DNA from: Trogon surrucura
Taxonomy: Eukaryota > Chordata > Aves > Trogoniformes > Trogonidae
DNA: 64,000 nucleotides
Reading direction: 5' to 3'
Assembly (NCBI GenBank): GCA_020746105.1
Contig: CM036622.1
Coordinates: forward strand, 38,045,477 to 38,109,476
Positions within the stretch are counted from its first letter, which is position 1; the number at the start of each line of letters is the position of its first letter. The notes below the pieces were generated by a model. That model was not told the origin of the DNA and did no database searches. It saw nothing but the letters and a program-made list of their open reading frames with translations. The position numbers and the translations under genes were made by a program. Of this stretch, positions 12,308 to 23,485 are shown piece by piece.

Positions 12308-12640
12308 TTCTGTTCTGATTTCTATGCTATGCTATCTTATCCCATTCTACTCCGCTTCTGCTTCTATGTCCACTTCTACTTCCATGTCAGGAGATTAAAA
12401 GCTACTGCCTGTTCTGAGCTTTATTTTGCTGCATCTGGAAGATATCTCACCTCTGCACTTCCTGGAGTGAAGAATGAGATTAGAGTTTCTCGTAGGGTGG
12501 AGTGGAGAGGCAGCAATCGCTCTCATCTCAGCAGCTGCAGTTTTACATCATGCTGCTAAACAGACTGCTGTCAAGGTGCACTGTATCCAAAACAGCCTTG
12601 CTCAAGGAAACTACAACTGTAAACTATGACATTACTTTAC

Positions 12641-12699
12641 CTTACTGAAATTTTATGTGTGCCATCAGCTACTGTCAACAAGGGATCAGATGCCATTTC
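12641..12699 (-). CDS. putative internal exon of the minus-strand gene
   Basis: The minus strand has a good acceptor (CTCTCTGCTGTTCATCAG) and a usable donor (AGTAAG then GTAAAGT), 59 nt apart. Phase 0 to 2 gives EMASDPLLTVADGTHKISV, a plausible folded-domain segment. The other frames give less protein-like peptides. It is one of the more protein-like exons in the set, although the function is unknown. Confidence 0.45.
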
Positions 12700-14686
12700 C
12701 TGATGAACAGCAGAGAGCCCTGACCCTCCGTGACAACTATTAGCTGCAACACACATATTTTTCTTTTCCTAAGAGATACAGCCCCAACAGCACAAGGCTG
12801 TATTTTATCCAAATACACAGGATGTGTACAAATCAAATATCCATCCCAAATAACTGCCCTGGTTTGGAAAGTCCTAAGTGAGTTGAGGGAGGGAAGATAT
12901 GGAAAGAGATGTTTTGGCATCAGGAAATACTATCACAGTGGAAGAGCACAGAGGTGTCATTCAAGGAGGCTGTCCCATCAGAAACCAATCCAAGGTAGAA
13001 GAAGTCAGTGAACTAGCTTAACGGTATGCAGCACAGCATTTTAACCCATGTCAGCAGTAATTTTGAAACTGAGAAGTTAGCAACAGAGAAGTGGAAATGC
13101 ACACACAAATCTATGAACACCATCAGTCAAATACTAAATTAACAGTCAAACTGGTTTTTTGGCTCTAGAGAAGTACTGCTATGTTGGAGAAGAATGTGAG
13201 GCTTTTTCATATAATAAAAAGTCCCCATTGGGACTTTAAGCACTGAATTGGTAGAAGACCCACTGATCCACTGCATCTGAGCAGAAAAAAACTTGGCATT
13301 TGGGAACAGAAGTCTCCTGTTGCTGCCCTGTCTTTCATCTCCTGCTGACCCCACTGCTCCTTTGCCCTGCTAGTGCCAACCCAGAAAGAACTATAACAGC
13401 TTTAGTGGTTTTCAGGTCTTACATACCCTTTTCTTGTTCAGGTTGGTTTAGGTGTCACTTTTTTGCTTTGGAAACTTTATATGGATTCCCCTCTGCTGAC
13501 ACTTGTGGTGTTTATTCTTCCTCTCATTTCCTGCCTTCTCAGTGCAAATGTTCATGTTTGTGGACCATCAGAGCTCATATTAGCGAACTTTTTCTGAAGT
13601 AAAAGGGCGTGGTGGAAATTCTACTGAATACATGGGTGCTTTTGAAGTGCAGAAACTGAATACTGACAATTTTGAATGAACTTCAGAGTTCTGGCAAAGT
13701 CTGCTTGGGTAACACCTTTTGACTGCTAAATGAGGTCTGGTGGCCACTGCATGCATTAAGCAGTAAAAATTCCAATTGATCTCTAGGTATTTTTGGTAGC
13801 AGTTTTTCTTTGCTCCTTATGATATTCAGCTCTATTGGTGCTCCAGCAATTCCCTCTGCTCCACGCAAATACTACGTCAGTAGTAGTGGATGTGCATTAT
13901 TTGCAGACATCTGCAGCACTTCTACGTTCTTTTTACTTATTCCCATGTCCAACCACTTCCACTGGCACATGCACCTAAGATTCATCCAGGCAAATAATTA
14001 TTGGGTTTGAAACAAGCAAATCAAACACATCTACTTAGGTTTCTCTGGCAAAATTTCAAGGAAGTTTCAACTGCACATCGCTATCTCAACTGAAGATAAA
14101 TGCTTTACAATCTATCACAGTAGTCTGCTATGCAAGGAGCAAGGATCAGACGTATTTAGATTACACAAGCCTTCACAGACAGGGACTCTCTCTTGTGTTT
14201 GCACACATCAAATACAAGGAGACATATGGTGTCACAACAACATTTAAATACAATAATGACTGTGATAATGCCTCTGGGACAGAATTTGCCTTCTGTTACA
14301 CTAGGGAAAAGAGAATCCACGATTTCCAGTGAACTTCTGGCACAACAACAGACACTACTTTTACAGCTCCCAAGGAAAAAAAAAACCCACAAAAAAAATC
14401 CAGAACAAAAAAAAATAGTGGAGCCGATTCACATGGAGAAGTAACTACCTGAATTACACAAGAACCTATAACCTCTTGGCTGTAACAGATGTGGAGTTTA
14501 CATATACAGTCCTTAATGATTCTAATACTTACTGGAAGGATACAGCCACAGAAACCATAAATCACATGTCACTGTCTGTCAGCCAAGCTGTAGTAACATG
14601 CTCTTGCTCTGGCATCACTGCGACGTCCAACGTGTGAGGCAGAGACACTCACACACAGTCCTCAGCAGCGGAAACCGGTGTAAGAC

Positions 14687-14982
14687 CTGCACACAGACAG
14701 CTCCGCAGCTCGGCTGATGGATGGCAACACACCGGGAGATGGCACCTTGACATATCTCTTTGTGTGACCAGACCCTTCGTGAAGGCAGATGGTTTCCATA
14801 AACAGACAAAGGAACATCATGGCAGATTGTGGCAACGATTTCAAGGCAGATTTGTGAGATAAGTGCTGCTAATACGTTTGTGACGGCACCTTCACTCTGG
14901 ATATTTTGGAATGTCACTTGTCCATGGGGTTGGTACAGCTCTGAGCAAGAGACTACACGCAGCTCGCAGACCAAAACCTCAG
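14687..14982 (-). CDS. putative large internal exon of the minus-strand gene
   Basis: A strong acceptor (ATTTTATTCTTCAG) opens a long minus-strand frame that begins EVLVCELRVVSCSELYQPHG and stays open for more than 110 codons, while the other two frames stop within about 50 bases. The donor is uncertain. CAG/GTCTTA at 14,687 keeps phase 0 for the next exon. A stronger match, GTGT/GTGAGT about 26 bases further on, gives phase 1. A short form ending near QSEG is also possible. The first third looks beta-strand-rich; the distal part is Cys/His-rich and less protein-like, so the exon may be shorter than drawn. Confidence 0.35.
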
Positions 14983-15788
14983 CTGAAGAATAAAATCTGG
15001 AGTGCAAATAAATATTTGAGATGTTCACAGTTTGCAGCAGTGGTCAGAAGCTAGTTATCATAACCACAGCTCACAAACTACTGAATGTTTGTAGACTTAG
15101 CAGCTATGGTACTGCATGCAGCCTTCTCATTATGTTAAAGTGAAAGGGGAGTTTAAATGCAAGACTAAAAATGCAGAAAGCCCTCAGATCAAGATTTCCA
15201 GTTGCTTTCTTTCCTCGTATATATTTTTCAAAGCAAATTTCTTTCATGAACATAAATGTTTCTTTGTATGCAAATACAAACATAAAAAAATCTCCGTGCA
15301 TTCTCTATCTGCCCCACTTGAAGTAACAAATGAGAGCACTACGGCTGCTGCAGCAAAACTAACAATATCAAGTGAGAAAGATGCTCATTAAACTTCATCA
15401 TTCTGTCTACTTTAATGATGCTTTTACTTAATAAAAATTCCCCAAGCAGTTGCAACAATATTAGGCAAGGTCTTTGGTTATGTATCAGGGGTCTAAGCTG
15501 TCACTAGCAAGCATGCAGTTCAGGAGGGGCACTCCCAAGAGGAAAGAGTGAACACAGCTTTCTCGTAATAAATTCAGAGAGAATCAATAACCGCAGCCTG
15601 CCACATTACTTAAGCATTTAGGAAAGTAGGCGATCCTTCTAAATTAAACCACAAATTGCTAAATGCTGCAATTTACAGTGCAAGATCAGGCATGGAGCCT
15701 TGCAACTTGAAGGCATACAGACTTGCTACCAAAATCTCTGAATCTAAAAGAGAGCCATAGTTAAGATTCATAAAGTTCAAGAAGTCAC

Positions 15789-15852
15789 TTTCAAAAACCA
15801 CCTTCAGCACAATTGCTTCAAATTTTTCTCCCACGTACAAAACACTCACCAG
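15789..15852 (-). CDS. weak candidate exon linking 16.1 kb to 15.0 kb
   Basis: The acceptor AACCTTCAG is followed by a phase 0 frame LVSVLYVGEKFEAIVLKVVF, and a weak donor GAAA/GTGACT gives the phase needed by the next exon. A competing and stronger donor, CAGCTG/GTGAGT, sits at the very start of this stretch. It would belong to a different exon reading MLKLKKPSVCIRHFSSLAYT upstream, whose phase does not fit. Either the gene has alternative exons here or one of my boundaries is wrong. Confidence 0.2.
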
Positions 15853-16084
15853 CTGAAGGTTACATGCTCCCAGAGATGAAAAAAGTGAACCTGTGTAAGC
15901 TAGTGAACTAAAGTGTCTGATGCACACACTGGGTTTCTTGAGTTTAAGCATTCTGAAAGAGGATTTCAAGAATGAGCTGTAAGAAATATATCGGTCTCAT
16001 TTTATGTCTGTTGTGGACGTACAGGGTGAGTTTGCAGAATGACAAGGATGCACACAGTTAAATGCAAGCCCGGAGAGATGCTAC

Positions 16085-16248
16085 CTCCATGTATGTACCG
16101 TAATCTGAGAAACGAAGGTAAACCATTCCAGTGCTTTGTTTTTCCAAAAGCCCGAACACAGGTTCAGGCAGATATCTGATGCTCAGACACAGCTTCAAAT
16201 GTGGGTTATTGACAGTGACCTCAACAGGATGGTCCCCAGCTTTGGCTG
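16085..16248 (-). CDS. putative internal exon of the minus-strand gene
   Basis: A strong 3' splice site (TTTCCTCTCTCCTGCTTCAG) and the donor ATGGAG/GTAGCA bound 164 nt that are open in only one frame. Phase 1 to 0 gives a 54-residue stretch including DHPVEVTVNNPHLKLCLSIR and STGMVYLRFSDYGTYME. Alternating hydrophobic residues suggest an immunoglobulin-like or similar beta-sandwich. The DYG motif recalls Tudor domains, but the surrounding spacing does not fit that family well. The leading two bases complete an Ala codon with the exon at 19,050-19,134. This is one of the best-supported exons. Confidence 0.55.
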
Positions 16249-16289
16249 CTGAAGCAGGAGAGAGGAAAGGCTGAATCAGTGGTGATATC

Positions 16290-19045
16290 ACTAGAGACCC
16301 AAGGCTGAAAGAAGCGCTTACAAGACTGATTTGTGCTGGCTAGCCTGCATTAGTCACAATTCTCAAGCACTTACAGCAAGATACTTTTGCCCTGGCAGTT
16401 TCTGCGTAGCTTATTGCTGCTTCTGGTATCCCCTCTGAGTGACTGAGACTGGCCTTTTCCTCTGGCTGATAACACGGCACCTCCCCGAGCCACATCTCCC
16501 AGGAAGGGGACTGACACCGAGGTTTAATTTGCCAGTAATGTACCAGTAAGGGAGAATAGCAGGGGTTAAAATTACTTTGCAAATATCATATTATTTTGGT
16601 TGGTTACCAATAATTTATTTTTATTCTCTGTGATATAAGTCAGATGATTTAAATTAAGAGGAACACGGCATGGGTAAGTGAAATGAGTATCTGGCTTCCT
16701 TGCGCACTCGGATGGCAAGCTGAAGTTTTAGGATTCTTAATAAGGAAGAACAGTCAAGAGTGACTCATTTTATTCAGCTAATTTTTTGCCCCTTGTTTGT
16801 GAGTGCTCTGCGAGCAGATGGCAGCAGTGTCAGAGTTGTTCATCATCTGAAGCTCTCTGCAAGTTGCGTCAAAAAACTCGGTTTTGTCCTGTCATCCGTC
16901 TGTACTGGCTCGCTCCTTGTGCTCCAGAGTGCAGGCGGCAGCGCTGGCTGGTTGCAGGGGGCAGGCACTGGTGGTGCTGCTCACCAGCCACGGTGCAAAA
17001 GCCTCTGGGCTACTAAACCTGCAGCTCTTCATGTGTTGTAAAAGTGCTGCAGTATTTTTAGGTCTGTAACAGTCTGTCTTTCTCTATTGCCCACTCACGC
17101 TCTGGTACGCCTAATGCTTCAGACTGCCCCAAATCTCCACACCCCAGAGCTCAGCCCCAAAACAGTTTGAAGTGTAACAAACCGTTGTTTTTCTGTTCCC
17201 TCTACCTGCCCCAATAATCTTCATAACCCAAAGCTCCTGCATAGTTTGCCCTGGCATCACCCTCCCTAATCTCCCCAAATCCTGCACTTCACCTTTCAAA
17301 GTGACTTTCTGTAACACCACAAATCCCTAATCCCCTCAGGGGCTTTCCAGGAGATGCACTCCGCAGAGGAACTGATCACCTCTTCCCATCTTGGTTTAGC
17401 TCTTTTTTGTAGCTATGTTTCGTTTTTTGGAGCCCCAATTAGGTAAGAAGGAGAGGATTCAGTACAGGTGGAGAACCCATGCTGCAGTCAGTGGGTATCT
17501 GGCTGAGGAAGCCAGCGGAGTAGACAGTTTTCTGAGTGACCGACCCAGTGTCTGCTTTGAGACACTTAGTTGCTACAATCTGTCACAGGTTTTCACCAAC
17601 TACAATGGACAGCTAGCTGACACACAGGCATTCACGTTTAGATATTTTAAAATGCTAGATGAAGTCAACCCAAAGCCAACGCTCGCTCTCTGCTCCCACT
17701 TTGTGTGCTCTCACAAGCTGTTAGCTACCTTACTTCACAGACTCTGCTGAGTCATATGGTTCAGCACCGACTTACTGTGAATTCCTGCCTAAAAACACTC
17801 CAAATCTCAATAAGAAACGAAAAAAAAAGCATTCTGCCAAAATTGTCCTGGAGCTCACTGTCTCGGTGACTGTGTAGAACGTGCAGCCTTCAAAATAAGC
17901 CCACCCATCCCACGTGTCTCCTACTGGCCACTTCACCATCCAGTTCCCCAGAGGGCTCCCTCAAGCTGGATCCCCCAGCCTCAGTCTCTCCCCTTGCATC
18001 TGCTGTGCCGCGTACCTGGAGAAAGACTCAGTCTTCACGTGTCGTGCTTCCTGTCCTCCTTCCCTACAGGTTCCTGTCAGAGATGGACCCTGACCAGATG
18101 AGGCTCTGACCTGAGCTCAGGAGCTCCCTGGGGTCTTCAGAAGAGCACCGTTGGTCCTGCAGTGATGGCTCAGCAGCCCACACTCAGCAATTTTAAAGGG
18201 AATACAGTCCAGTCAGATATATAAAGGGACACCTCAGGGGAGATGTGTCTGTGTGGGGAGATTTGAGCCAAGGTAACTATGATTTACAAACACCTGCTCT
18301 CCTAGAGGGCTGGCAATTGCTGGATAATTTTAATTCTGCTAGACATGTCCGCTCTTAAACTGGTTAATTTAATCCCTGCTTCTTTGAACTTGCCATCTTG
18401 CATGTTAAGAACTTTTTTTTTTCCCCAGAAAGGAATTCCAAGTAGGTGTTAGGCATTTCTTTAATTAATATACAGTAATAAAAGAAAGCCTTCTCCTTAT
18501 ATTCTCTGAGGCTAGTAGCCTTTTGAAGCAAGTACTTTAAATGTGAGGCTTGTTAGTGGAGCACAGCTGGAAGCTCACCGAAACCTAGCAAAAAAAAAAA
18601 AGTGGTTTTAAAAGAAAAATGTACAGGCCAAGATTTGCAAAACTGGCTAATGACTCTACATACTCAACTTGAAAGACCTTACAAGAAATGTGGCTTTTGG
18701 CAGTGAGGTTTTTGAAAGCCCACAGGAGACCAGCATCTGCTTTCTGACCTACCTTTAACACCAAGGGAGCCCAGCAATTAAAATCTCAGCCATGCTACAA
18801 AGCCAGAGAGACACACAAGGGGGACCTCCATGGAACTGTCATGAAGATGGAAAGGAGAAGATATGCTTATGCTTATTTCCTTAAAATCACATATAAACAC
18901 GAATAAAGATTTCATCTATAGAATCTATTACATCGATAAAACAACCCTCGGCTAGCCCAGTATAATGAGACGGCAACCTGAGAGGACCAGAGAGAGAACG
19001 ATTTGTTTCTGCACCTATCAGACTATCTCAATTATGAAGAATTTC
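16290..19045. other. intron of the putative minus-strand gene
   Basis: AT-rich sequence without recognised repeats apart from short T and A runs (about 18,412-18,422 and 18,590-18,601). No exon with both splice sites and open phase was found. Confidence 0.4.
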
Positions 19046-19049
19046 TTAC

Positions 19050-19134
19050 CTGAGACTTGCACATTCAAGCACAGCCAGGAGGGCTGATCTCCCTTCTCAC
19101 ATTCCACTTCAAATGGATCGGTGAGTGGTTCAGC
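19050..19134 (-). CDS. putative internal exon of the minus-strand gene
   Basis: A near-perfect donor (GTCTCAG/GTAAGAAAT) ends an 85-nt exon with acceptor CTGCACATGTAG. Phase 0 to 1 gives 28 residues including EPLTDPFEVECEKGDQPSWL. The in-frame stop sits exactly inside the acceptor, as expected for an exon edge. The next exon (16,248) supplies the two bases needed to continue the frame, and the previous one (21,004) ends in phase 0. Confidence 0.5.
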
Positions 19135-21003
19135 CTACATGTGCAGACCATTCTCCACCCCAGGTACGGAGAAACTTCATAGATCAGAACCTGAAGTCCT
19201 CATGGCTGAGAATTCCCACAGACTGCCGTGGAATATTTTTTCACCTTTTTTTTCTTTTCAGAGATCAAATGGTGCTTTCCCACGTATTTACAACCAGAAA
19301 AACAATTTAGTGCCAGGCACAGGAATCAGCTGTAAACCCTGAGGGCTGAGGTATCTGCGAGAACAAATGACATCCTCCACCTAATAAATCAAAAGGAATT
19401 ACAGGATGCAGAATCTGCACAAGCAGGCTCAGCTTCTTTAGCAGAAGCCAGCACAGGTGGCTACAGAGAAAATTGCACCAGCAAGAAGGCAAAAAAGACT
19501 ATTCGAGTGAGAAAGAAGTGTGTTCAGTTTACTAAAGTCATCTGTATCATCACAACCCTTGTCTTTACATATTTGTAATTTTGTGAGCATGCAGTAGATA
19601 AATCAACAGTTTGATCCATTTCACCAAACCATGCTGTTGGGACCACATCCAGGGCCACCTGCCTGCTCTCAGACTAACCCCGGACAGGCAGCGAACACAG
19701 ACGGGCACACAGCACAGTCACCTTGCTGGAGCCAGCTGAACACAGTCGTCTTCATTCTTATGTTATTATGATGTTGTTGTCCACATGGAATCCTTTGGGC
19801 TTAGGTAAACCAATGCTCATTTTCCTTTTTGACTGCTACACTAAGGGGCTTGCTGCTCAGATAAATCCCCTTACACAGTCTTTATTATTGATTTACTACA
19901 TGAGCTTTACTGTGCACCTAATTAACATTAAAGAAAAAGAAAGGAAAACAGAGGGTAAATATAGCAAAGTGCACGTCAATGAACTTTCTTTAAGTTACTC
20001 TACATCTGTCAGGTATGTATTTCTTTTCCAGTAAGCAGACAAACTGTACTAATAAAACATACAGAGGGGACTGTGAGCAAAGTGATACACAGAGTCTCTC
20101 TTTTTTAAAGCAAAACTGAAGTGCCTGAGTTAATCTGAGCCTGCTCTGCTGCACACTTTGGATGACTGATTTCACTGGCAGTAGGAGGGAGAACATTCAG
20201 GGGACCCCAATTCTCCCCACGCAGGGTTTACACAGCTGCCCTGCTCTGCCGGGCTGGCTCCTGCGCCTCTCTCAGGGCGTCCACCTTTGTCATCCCTACC
20301 TGCTGCAGGGCTGGCTAAGGGCTCCTAAAAATAGACACAAAAACCAAACAGTGACAAGGGACATAGTGACATGGTGGGGAACTCAACTGACCTCACCCCC
20401 TGAATCAGCACTCCTGAGACCCTCAAAAGTGAAGGACTAAGCCCTGGTTCTGTCGCATGTCCCACCTGTGTGACTCAACATGAGAAAATCTTCCTGGAAG
20501 GCTATGCAAGCTCTGGGGACCACTGTGTAAAGGGGGTGTAGGATTTACTGTGAGATGCTTAGGATTGAGCACAAGTATTTAAGGATTATACAGGATTTAT
20601 GAAACGTTTAGGGGAAAGATGAAGAGAGTAGAAGGGAAAGATGGAGGTGGATGGCAGAGAGGATCAGGTGGGGAACAACTGAGGCCAATAGTGTGCAAGC
20701 AGGAGGCTGGTCAGCACACTTGTTTGGCTAAACTCTGCACCAAATCGCCTCCACTTTGTCCTACCTAACCCCGTTTCTGCTTTCTGTCTGAGTATGCTCT
20801 CTATTCTGACAGCACACATGCATGAGCCATCAGCAAAGTTCCAGCCAGACTGACTGGTCACTAGGATGGACCAAGTCCTGGATACTGGAGAGACCAAGGG
20901 TCTGGGACCAGCTCCCAAGGAGGCTGAAGGGCTGTAGGCGCATCAGACTGAGTCTGGGAGTCTGATACTTGAAATAGCAGTGTTTTGGGAGCCAGGTGCT
21001 TAC

Positions 21004-21073
21004 TGCAATCACTGGAGGAATCCTCTGGCTCCTCCAGACCACTGGATTTAGCTGCTCAAAAGCACTACCAGGA
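21004..21073 (-). CDS. putative internal exon of the minus-strand gene
   Basis: Good acceptor (TTTCCTCATTGCTTTGCACAG) and good donor (GATTGCA/GTAAGC), 70 nt. Phase 2 to 0 gives 23 residues including GSAFEQLNPVVWRSQRIPPV. One other frame stops early. Continuation into the 19,134 exon is in phase and reads smoothly. Confidence 0.5.
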
Positions 21074-21421
21074 CTGTGCAAAGCAATGAGGAAACTCACT
21101 TCACCTTTTTGACACAAAAGACCACATCTGAAGCGCTACACAACAGTTTCACCCAGTTGCCTGAGCTGGCTTTGACTCATGCTGGATATAAGTTCCAGAA
21201 AGGATGTTCCAGGGGAGTGTTCCTGGATTGAATTTTTGAACATGTTTAACGGTCAATGTAAATACTGAATTTTGTCATCCTCATGAAATCTCTTTCCAGT
21301 TCCCAAATACAGCCCTTCCAATTACCTCCCGGCCAACATTGGCACAAACATGCCACTGATGTCAATCTCCCAGCTGTGCTCACGACGGGTCCACACGCAC
21401 GCAAAAGAGCAATTTTAAAAT

Positions 21422-21489
21422 CACCATTCATGTTAAAATGTTGGAATTTTGAAAGCACCATTCATGTTAAAATGTTGGAGTTTTGAAAG
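21422..21489. repeat. tandem duplication, 2 x 34 bp
   Basis: Two adjacent 34-bp units beginning CACCATTCATGTTAAAATGT (21,422-21,455 and 21,456-21,489) differ at a single base, so the duplication is recent or under sequence constraint. It lies in an intron of the putative minus-strand gene. Confidence 0.95.
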
Positions 21490-22458
21490 CAAGAGTTCAA
21501 GTACTTCATTATGGAAGCAAAAAATATCAATACAATGGTTTTGCAGTTATACACATCTACCGCAGAAGACCAAAGGTATCCGCACAGATACCACATAATA
21601 AAATTATACGGACTGTTCACTGCATTTTCCAGCCAGTTTTGAACAAAGCCGCAGACCATTAATATCTGGCAAACAATTATGGGGTTTTAAGCAAATCTTT
21701 GGCATTTTTCCATGGCTCTTACTGTGCCAACAGAGCTGTTCCAGAATCTTTTCAGGAGGGACCTGTGTTATGTGGCAGCCAATAATCTTTATGGTAACAG
21801 TGCAATGAAAATGTCGCTTACTGTAATGAGCAGAGATCATGAGTTAAGCCCCCAGCTACCTTTCTATTATTTTTCATTATAGTCTTTCTGGGTTTGCTAT
21901 GCTTCAAGAGTACTCAGGGAATTACACCAAACTAGGCTCACTAGTCAGCTCTTCATTACTCAGACCACACTGAAACTGAGCAATCAGCAAACTGAACCAC
22001 CTCCTGAGGTAACAGGAGACACTAACATTTTTTTGAATATTTACCATTTCTTTTTTAGCTTGTCCTCTATCTTAAAGCTCTGTTCTGTAAAACAAACTTG
22101 CCTATAGTCGGAGGCGGTTGTGAAACAACAGGAAAATCACATAACATTTTTTCATGCCATTAACACCTTGAGTGAAGGGTTGGACTTCCTTTAGTCTATC
22201 AGAAACAAACTGTGATACACGTTTTCTTGACAGCAGCGTTTTTCCTGCATTTGTGTTCCATAGTGCTGGATGAGCTGGTTGAGACAAGAAGTCTCACTTT
22301 CTACATGAATCTTTGTCCCTGCTCCATTGTAGATTTTTCCATTGGCTTCCTTCCCTCCTGCAAAGTGAGAAGCTGACCATCCCTTTGGAAAAGAGCAGTA
22401 ACACTGCCATCAAGTTCTGATATCATCCAATCTACACGACTTCCCAAGATGATTTCAC

Positions 22459-22517
22459 TGTCTTTCAAGGCCCAGAGTGTGAAGAACATAGTGCCTTTTG
22501 AAAGATTTTCTTCTCCA
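22459..22517 (-). CDS. weak candidate exon of the minus-strand gene
   Basis: This 59-nt stretch is drawn because the model needs a phase 0-to-2 exon between 23,367 and 21,073. It would read WRRKSFKRHYVLHTLGLER. Both its acceptor (GTGATGGACGTCAG) and donor (AGACA/GTGAAA) are mediocre. A different minus-strand frame through the same place is open for 84 codons (22,301-22,555, including FFTLWALKDSEIILGSRVDW), and a third, with a good acceptor near 22,364, reads GKEANGKIYNGAGTKIHVE. At most one of the three can be right, and the locus deserves transcript evidence. Confidence 0.22.
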
Positions 22518-23366
22518 CTGACGTCCATCACGATGAAATGGCAAAATAACATCAATTTGATTTTGATTTCAACAAAATCAATACAAGTTTCACTTCTGAT
22601 TTCAGTGGGTGCAAGGTTGGGCCTTTAATGTCATGCAATCTACTCCTGACAAATGAAAATCCACTAGAGCACACCAAGCAACACAGGCTATCCCGTGAGA
22701 CAGGTCTCATCACCGTCTTCTTGGAAATCACCTACAGTTCTTATTTTATCTCTCTCCTCAACAGACCTCTAGATTACCTAAGAATTAAATAGAGGCTTAT
22801 GATAATTTGTGTTGTAATTAGTGTTAGTAATGGAGGCATATCTTGGAAACTGTGCAAAAGCAAACACGGCTTTATGTCGATCAAACAGCACGTTCTTTGT
22901 TACTTAAATCACCTACACGTGGACATTATTATCCATGCAAGCAAACAGGCAAACCGCACTCGGAGTACAGCTCACAAGCCCCCAACAGCAACATATGAAC
23001 AGCGTCTAGGCTGGCTATGAGGACTGTAGTGAAAATTATATCTTCTCATCAAGTGCTAGTAATAGCTAGGGCCAATGAGTCACTCTGTAAACTTCTTAAT
23101 GCACACATTAACCAAAATAGTTTCTCTTGCAAGGAAGGTGGGATTATGCACACTGATGCGATCTGTTTCTGCTGAACATCTTTTTGCTGTAGGTAGGCAT
23201 CACTCACCCTATATTGCTGGTGCTTTACGTACGCTCATGAGTTAGAGGAACAGATACGGAACTTTTATTTAAAAGGATAAGAACTAGTTTACTCAATCAT
23301 CAGACATTTGCAAAAGGCACCCACAGGAGCCTTCAGGAGTGAAGCAAAACAAACCAGGAGTTTCAC

Positions 23367-23485
23367 CTGCTTTGGGGCAAGAGGAAAAGGAACACGGAGT
23401 TGAAACCACTTGGACTGAATCAGTCTTAGTGTCATGGTAGCAACGAAGGCAGACAGTGTGCAAGAATGGGGAGCTGAACCATAAG
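23367..23485 (-). CDS. putative internal exon of the minus-strand gene
   Basis: The acceptor CTCCTCCAAGACTGCAG and donor CCAAAGCAG/GTGAAACT bound 119 nt. Phase 1 to 0 gives 39 residues including LSAFVATMTLRLIQSKWFQL, an amphipathic helix-like stretch. A second open frame across the same bases is Cys-rich and less protein-like. Confidence 0.4.

Noticed and set aside
12188..12559. 123-codon Leu/Phe/Cys/Ser-rich open frame
   Set aside because: It is a direct translation of the (GTTCT)n/(ATTCT)n microsatellite; a pentanucleotide array without a stop is open in all frames.
13430..13600. Minus-strand exon between a strong acceptor (CCCTTTTACTTCAG) and donor (AAAAGG/GTATGT)
   Set aside because: All three frames contain stops within the interval, so it cannot be a coding exon of the minus-strand gene.
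16085..16248. Tudor domain call from the DYG motif
   Set aside because: The aromatic-cage positions and spacing upstream of DYG do not match Tudor domains, so the resemblance is probably superficial.
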